This document shows, piece by piece, positions 5,186 through 6,843 of a stretch of 6,843 nucleotides of DNA. How positions within the stretch are numbered: position 1 is the stretch's first letter; each line of letters begins with the position of its first letter. The notes beneath the pieces are model-generated. The model searched no databases and had not been told where the DNA came from. It was given only the letters and a program-made list of their open reading frames with translations. This DNA is from Chelatococcus sp. (lineage in GTDB: Bacteria > Pseudomonadota > Alphaproteobacteria > Rhizobiales > Beijerinckiaceae): contig QFQY01000107.1 in assembly GCA_003248805.1 (NCBI GenBank), positions 1 through 6,843 of the forward strand, given 5' to 3'. A program made the translations under genes and the position numbers.

Positions 5186-6145
5186 CTACTGGCCCTGTAG
5201 CAGCAGCCTGTAGCGCTCGATCTCCTTCGGCACCATGGCCGCCACATAGGCGGGGGTCTGCTCCTCGGCCGTCGGCAGCACCGACGAGAGATCCTTGAAT
5301 CGGCTTTGGAGGTTCTGGCTCGAAAGCGCTGTGCGCAAAGCCTCATTCAGCTTGTCGACGACCGGCTGCGGCGTGTTCTTCGGCACGAAGATGGCGTTCC
5401 AGCCCTGTGCCTCGAACGCCGGCAGCCCGGCCTCCCTGGAGGTCGGAACATCCGGCAGGCTGGCGAGCCGGTTCGGCGTCGCGACCGCGAGCGCCTTGAC
5501 CTTCTTCCCTTCGACCGCGCCCGAGAGCGAGGTCGCCGCGTCGCAGACGCCGTCGATCTGCCCGCCCATCAGGTCGTTGAGCGCCGGTCCCGCGCCGCGA
5601 TAGCTCACCAGCGCGACATCGACGCCGGCCGCCTTCACGAAGTTCCGGCAGATCAGATAGTTCGAGGAGCCGACGCCGGCATGGCCGAGGCTGACCTTGC
5701 CGGGATTGTCCTTCGCATAGGCCACGAATTCCTGCAGGTCCTTGGCCGGGAAATCGAGCCTCAGCGCGATCATCGGCGAGGTCTTCGCCACGAGGCCGAT
5801 CGGCGCGAAGTCGGCATGGGTGTATTTCAGGTCGGGATAGATCGTGTAGGAGGCGGCATTCGTGCCGCTGTTGCCGATGACGATCGTGTAGCCGTCGGGC
5901 TCCGCCCGCGCCGCGCGCGACAGCGCGGTCGCGCCCCCTGCCCCGCCCATATTCTCCATGACGATGCGCTGGCCCAGCACGCGCCCCATCTCGTCGCCCA
6001 CGAGCCGGGCGATGACGTCCGACGAGCCGCCCGCCGCGAAGGGCACGATCATGGTGATGGGCTTGGAGGGATACTTGTCCTGAGCCTGCACGGCCCCGGA
6101 CAGCATAAGGGCCGCACAGGCGGCCGCGATCAGGCTCTTCATCAT
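5186..6145 (-). CDS. Bug/TctC-family tripartite tricarboxylate-type periplasmic binding protein
   Basis: A 319-aa extracytoplasmic solute receptor of the Bug (Bordetella uptake gene) family, which present small organic acids or related ligands to TctAB-type transporters. The signal peptide is clear: MMKSLIAAACAALMLSGAVQA, with cleavage before QDKYPSKPI. Family motifs follow in order: ITMIVPFAAGGSSDVIARL (30-48), the ligand-loop region with VMENMGGAGGATALSRAARA (62-81), PDGYTIVIGNS (83-93), and SYRGAGPALNDLMGGQIDG (181-199). The length is typical. I chose the ATG at 6145 (MMK) because the signal peptide begins there; the open frame to 6208 adds 21 residues that look untranslated. The ribosome site is a weak GGAA about six bases upstream. 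No transporter subunits TctA/TctB are nearby, so this is an orphan receptor, as is common in bacteria with many Bug paralogues. The ligand cannot be read from the sequence. It lies between two copies of a palindromic repeat. Confidence 0.92.
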   Translation of the reverse strand: MMKSLIAAACAALMLSGAVQAQDKYPSKPITMIVPFAAGGSSDVIARLVGDEMGRVLGQRIVMENMGGAGGATALSRAARAEPDGYTIVIGNSGTNAASYTIYPDLKYTHADFAPIGLVAKTSPMIALRLDFPAKDLQEFVAYAKDNPGKVSLGHAGVGSSNYLICRNFVKAAGVDVALVSYRGAGPALNDLMGGQIDGVCDAATSLSGAVEGKKVKALAVATPNRLASLPDVPTSREAGLPAFEAQGWNAIFVPKNTPQPVVDKLNEALRTALSSQNLQSRFKDLSSVLPTAEEQTPAYVAAMVPKEIERYRLLLQGQ

Positions 6146-6260
6146 GGCACGTTCCGTCCCGCCACGGCTTCTGAGGCCGCCTCCGGCGACGCTACCATTT
6201 GCGGGCAAGCGCGCAAGGCCCGCGCGACACCCCCTCCAGGGCTCCGCATTTCAGGGGCTC
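6146..6260. other. Upstream region of the Bug-family gene
   Basis: This is the first part of a 333-bp stretch without a gene (6146-6478); the remainder holds a palindromic repeat and the rplQ terminator, listed separately. Read on the minus strand, TTGCGC, 16 bases, then TAGCGT (roughly 6189-6216) is the only promoter-like pair I can find, and it is weak. I see no operator-like palindrome here. Confidence 0.25.
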
Positions 6261-6383
6261 AGCCCTCATCCTGAGGAGCGATCTGAGAGATCGCGTCTCG
6301 AAGGATGCTCCAGGGGCCGCTTCCCGCACAAACTGGAGCATCCTTCGAGACGCCGCGTTCCGCGGCTCCTCAGGATGAGGGCT
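6261..6383. repeat. Nested palindromic extragenic repeat, copy 2
   Basis: A 123-bp element of the same family and orientation as the one at 5000-5120, and better preserved. The outer inverted repeat is 19 bp and perfect (6261-6279 with 6365-6383, starting AGCCCTCATCCTGAGGAGC). The inner one is 21 bp and perfect (6293-6313 with 6333-6353). Two further small stems sit at the tips of each half: GCGATCT-GAG-AGATCGC (6278-6294) and GCCGCG-TTC-CGCGGC (6352-6366). The unpaired centre is 6314-6332. The tip stem of the left half differs in sequence from that of copy 1, yet both pair, so pairing rather than sequence appears to be kept. It lies between the rplQ terminator and the Bug-family gene. Confidence 0.88.
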
Positions 6384-6425
6384 CGAATATCCAAATGCGA
6401 TGGCCCTGTGCGCCCCCCCAACGCA

Positions 6426-6451
6426 AAAGGGCGACCCGAAGGCCGCCCTTT
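6426..6451 (-). terminator. Intrinsic terminator of rplQ (end of the alpha ribosomal operon)
   Basis: On the minus strand, AAAGGGCGGCC, loop TTCG, then GGTCGCCCTTT forms an 11-bp stem with one G-U pair and the very stable UUCG tetraloop, followed by TTTTGCGTT in which the T run starts inside the stem. It begins 27 bases after the rplQ stop, where the transcript of the ribosomal protein operon is expected to end. It insulates the operon from the Bug-family gene, which is read on the same strand. Confidence 0.88.
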
Positions 6452-6478
6452 CGAAATCCATCCGCGAAGCGAAGCGGC

Positions 6479-6843
6479 TCAGGCCGCCTCGTCGTCCGCC
6501 GAGAACACCGGGCCGGAATCCTGGCCCTTGGCGTCGACGTCGCGGTCGACGAACTCGATGATCGCCATCGGGGCGTTGTCGCCGAAGCGGAAGCCGGCCT
6601 TCATGATGCGCAGATAGCCGCCGTTGCGCTCCTTGTAGCGCGGGCCGAGGACCGCGAAGAGCTTGCCGACGAGAGCCACGTCCTTGATCTGGGCGATGGC
6701 CTGGCGGCGGGCATGCAGATCGCCGCGCTTGCCGAGCGTGACCAGCTTCTCGACGACCGGACGCAGGTCCTTGGCCTTCGGCAGCGTGGTGGTGATCTGC
6801 TCGTGCTTGATCAGGGCCTGGGCCATGTTGGCGAACATCGCCT
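6479..6843 (-). CDS. rplQ: 50S ribosomal protein bL17, C-terminal part (runs off right edge)
   Basis: About 121 codons of bL17 are present. This protein of the large subunit sits near the exit-tunnel rim and binds 23S rRNA. The family's conserved block is unmistakable: MFANMAQALIKHEQITTTLP, then KAKDLRPVVEKLVTLGKRGD, ending with GFRFGDNAPMAIIEFVDRDV. The window ends within the Lys codon that precedes the Ala-Met-Phe of the family's RKAMFANM segment, so roughly 17-18 N-terminal residues (typically MRHGKAHRKLNRTAEHR-like) are missing. The ATG at 6838 is therefore an internal methionine, not the start. An acidic Asp/Glu/Ala-rich tail (DAKGQDSGPVFSADDEAA) extends past the core, as in other alphaproteobacterial bL17 proteins. 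rpoA is expected just beyond the right edge. The gene is closed by the terminator at 6426-6451. Confidence 0.97.
   Translation of the reverse strand, partial: AMFANMAQALIKHEQITTTLPKAKDLRPVVEKLVTLGKRGDLHARRQAIAQIKDVALVGKLFAVLGPRYKERNGGYLRIMKAGFRFGDNAPMAIIEFVDRDVDAKGQDSGPVFSADDEAA

Noticed and set aside
5000..6383. A composite transposon with the two repeats as ends
   Set aside because: The repeats encode no transposase, the gene between them is a binding protein, and I see no short direct duplications flanking the unit.
6192..6461. An 89-codon minus-strand frame and similar small frames through the palindromic repeats
   Set aside because: They arise from the inverted repeats themselves; the translation shows the same HPEE and RMRA fragments in both copies, with no independent sign of coding.

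Overview
The window is GC-rich (roughly two-thirds G+C by eye) and looks like the chromosome of an alphaproteobacterium of the order Hyphomicrobiales (Rhizobiales), perhaps a Bosea-like or Methylobacterium-like lineage. The reasons are the gene series rplQ - Do-like protease - rarA - crcB - rluC (an order I associate with this group from memory), the alphaproteobacterial character of the proteins, an orphan Bug-type binding protein, and interspersed long palindromes that begin and end in CCCTCATCCTG / CAGGATGAGGG. The genus cannot be fixed from the sequence alone.

Layout from right to left, the direction in which most genes are read. The right edge holds the 3' part of rplQ (ribosomal protein bL17), closed by a strong intrinsic terminator with a UUCG tetraloop (6426-6451). 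Next come a 123-bp nested palindromic repeat (6261-6383), a Bug/TctC-family periplasmic solute-binding protein on the minus strand (5186-6145), and a second, 121-bp copy of the same repeat family in the same orientation (5000-5120). A small BLUF-domain blue-light sensor lies on the plus strand (4504-4932). It is divergent from a two-PDZ Do-type periplasmic serine protease (2931-4364), and the two share a 139-bp AT-richer promoter region with two TGATCA palindromes. The protease overlaps rarA (1621-2934) by a GTGA start/stop junction. After rarA come a 60-aa two-helix membrane protein (minus) and, tail to tail with it, a 115-aa secreted four-cysteine protein (plus), neither of which I recognise. 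Then crcB/fluC (451-834) overlaps, again by GTGA, the start of an RluC-type 23S rRNA pseudouridine synthase that runs off the left edge. The rluC N-terminus carries a Lys/Gly/Pro-rich extension encoded by a 15-bp tandem repeat.

Functionally this is a housekeeping neighbourhood: translation (bL17, RluC), replication-fork maintenance (RarA), envelope protein quality control (Do-like protease) and fluoride export (CrcB). Accessory genes are interleaved: the photoreceptor, the orphan binding protein and the two small unknowns. No transposase, integrase, CRISPR array, tRNA or rRNA is visible. The points most worth a second look are the pair of nested palindromes around the Bug gene, the photoreceptor/protease divergent promoter, and the repeat-encoded RluC tail. 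I found no clear evidence of a wholly new multi-gene system.
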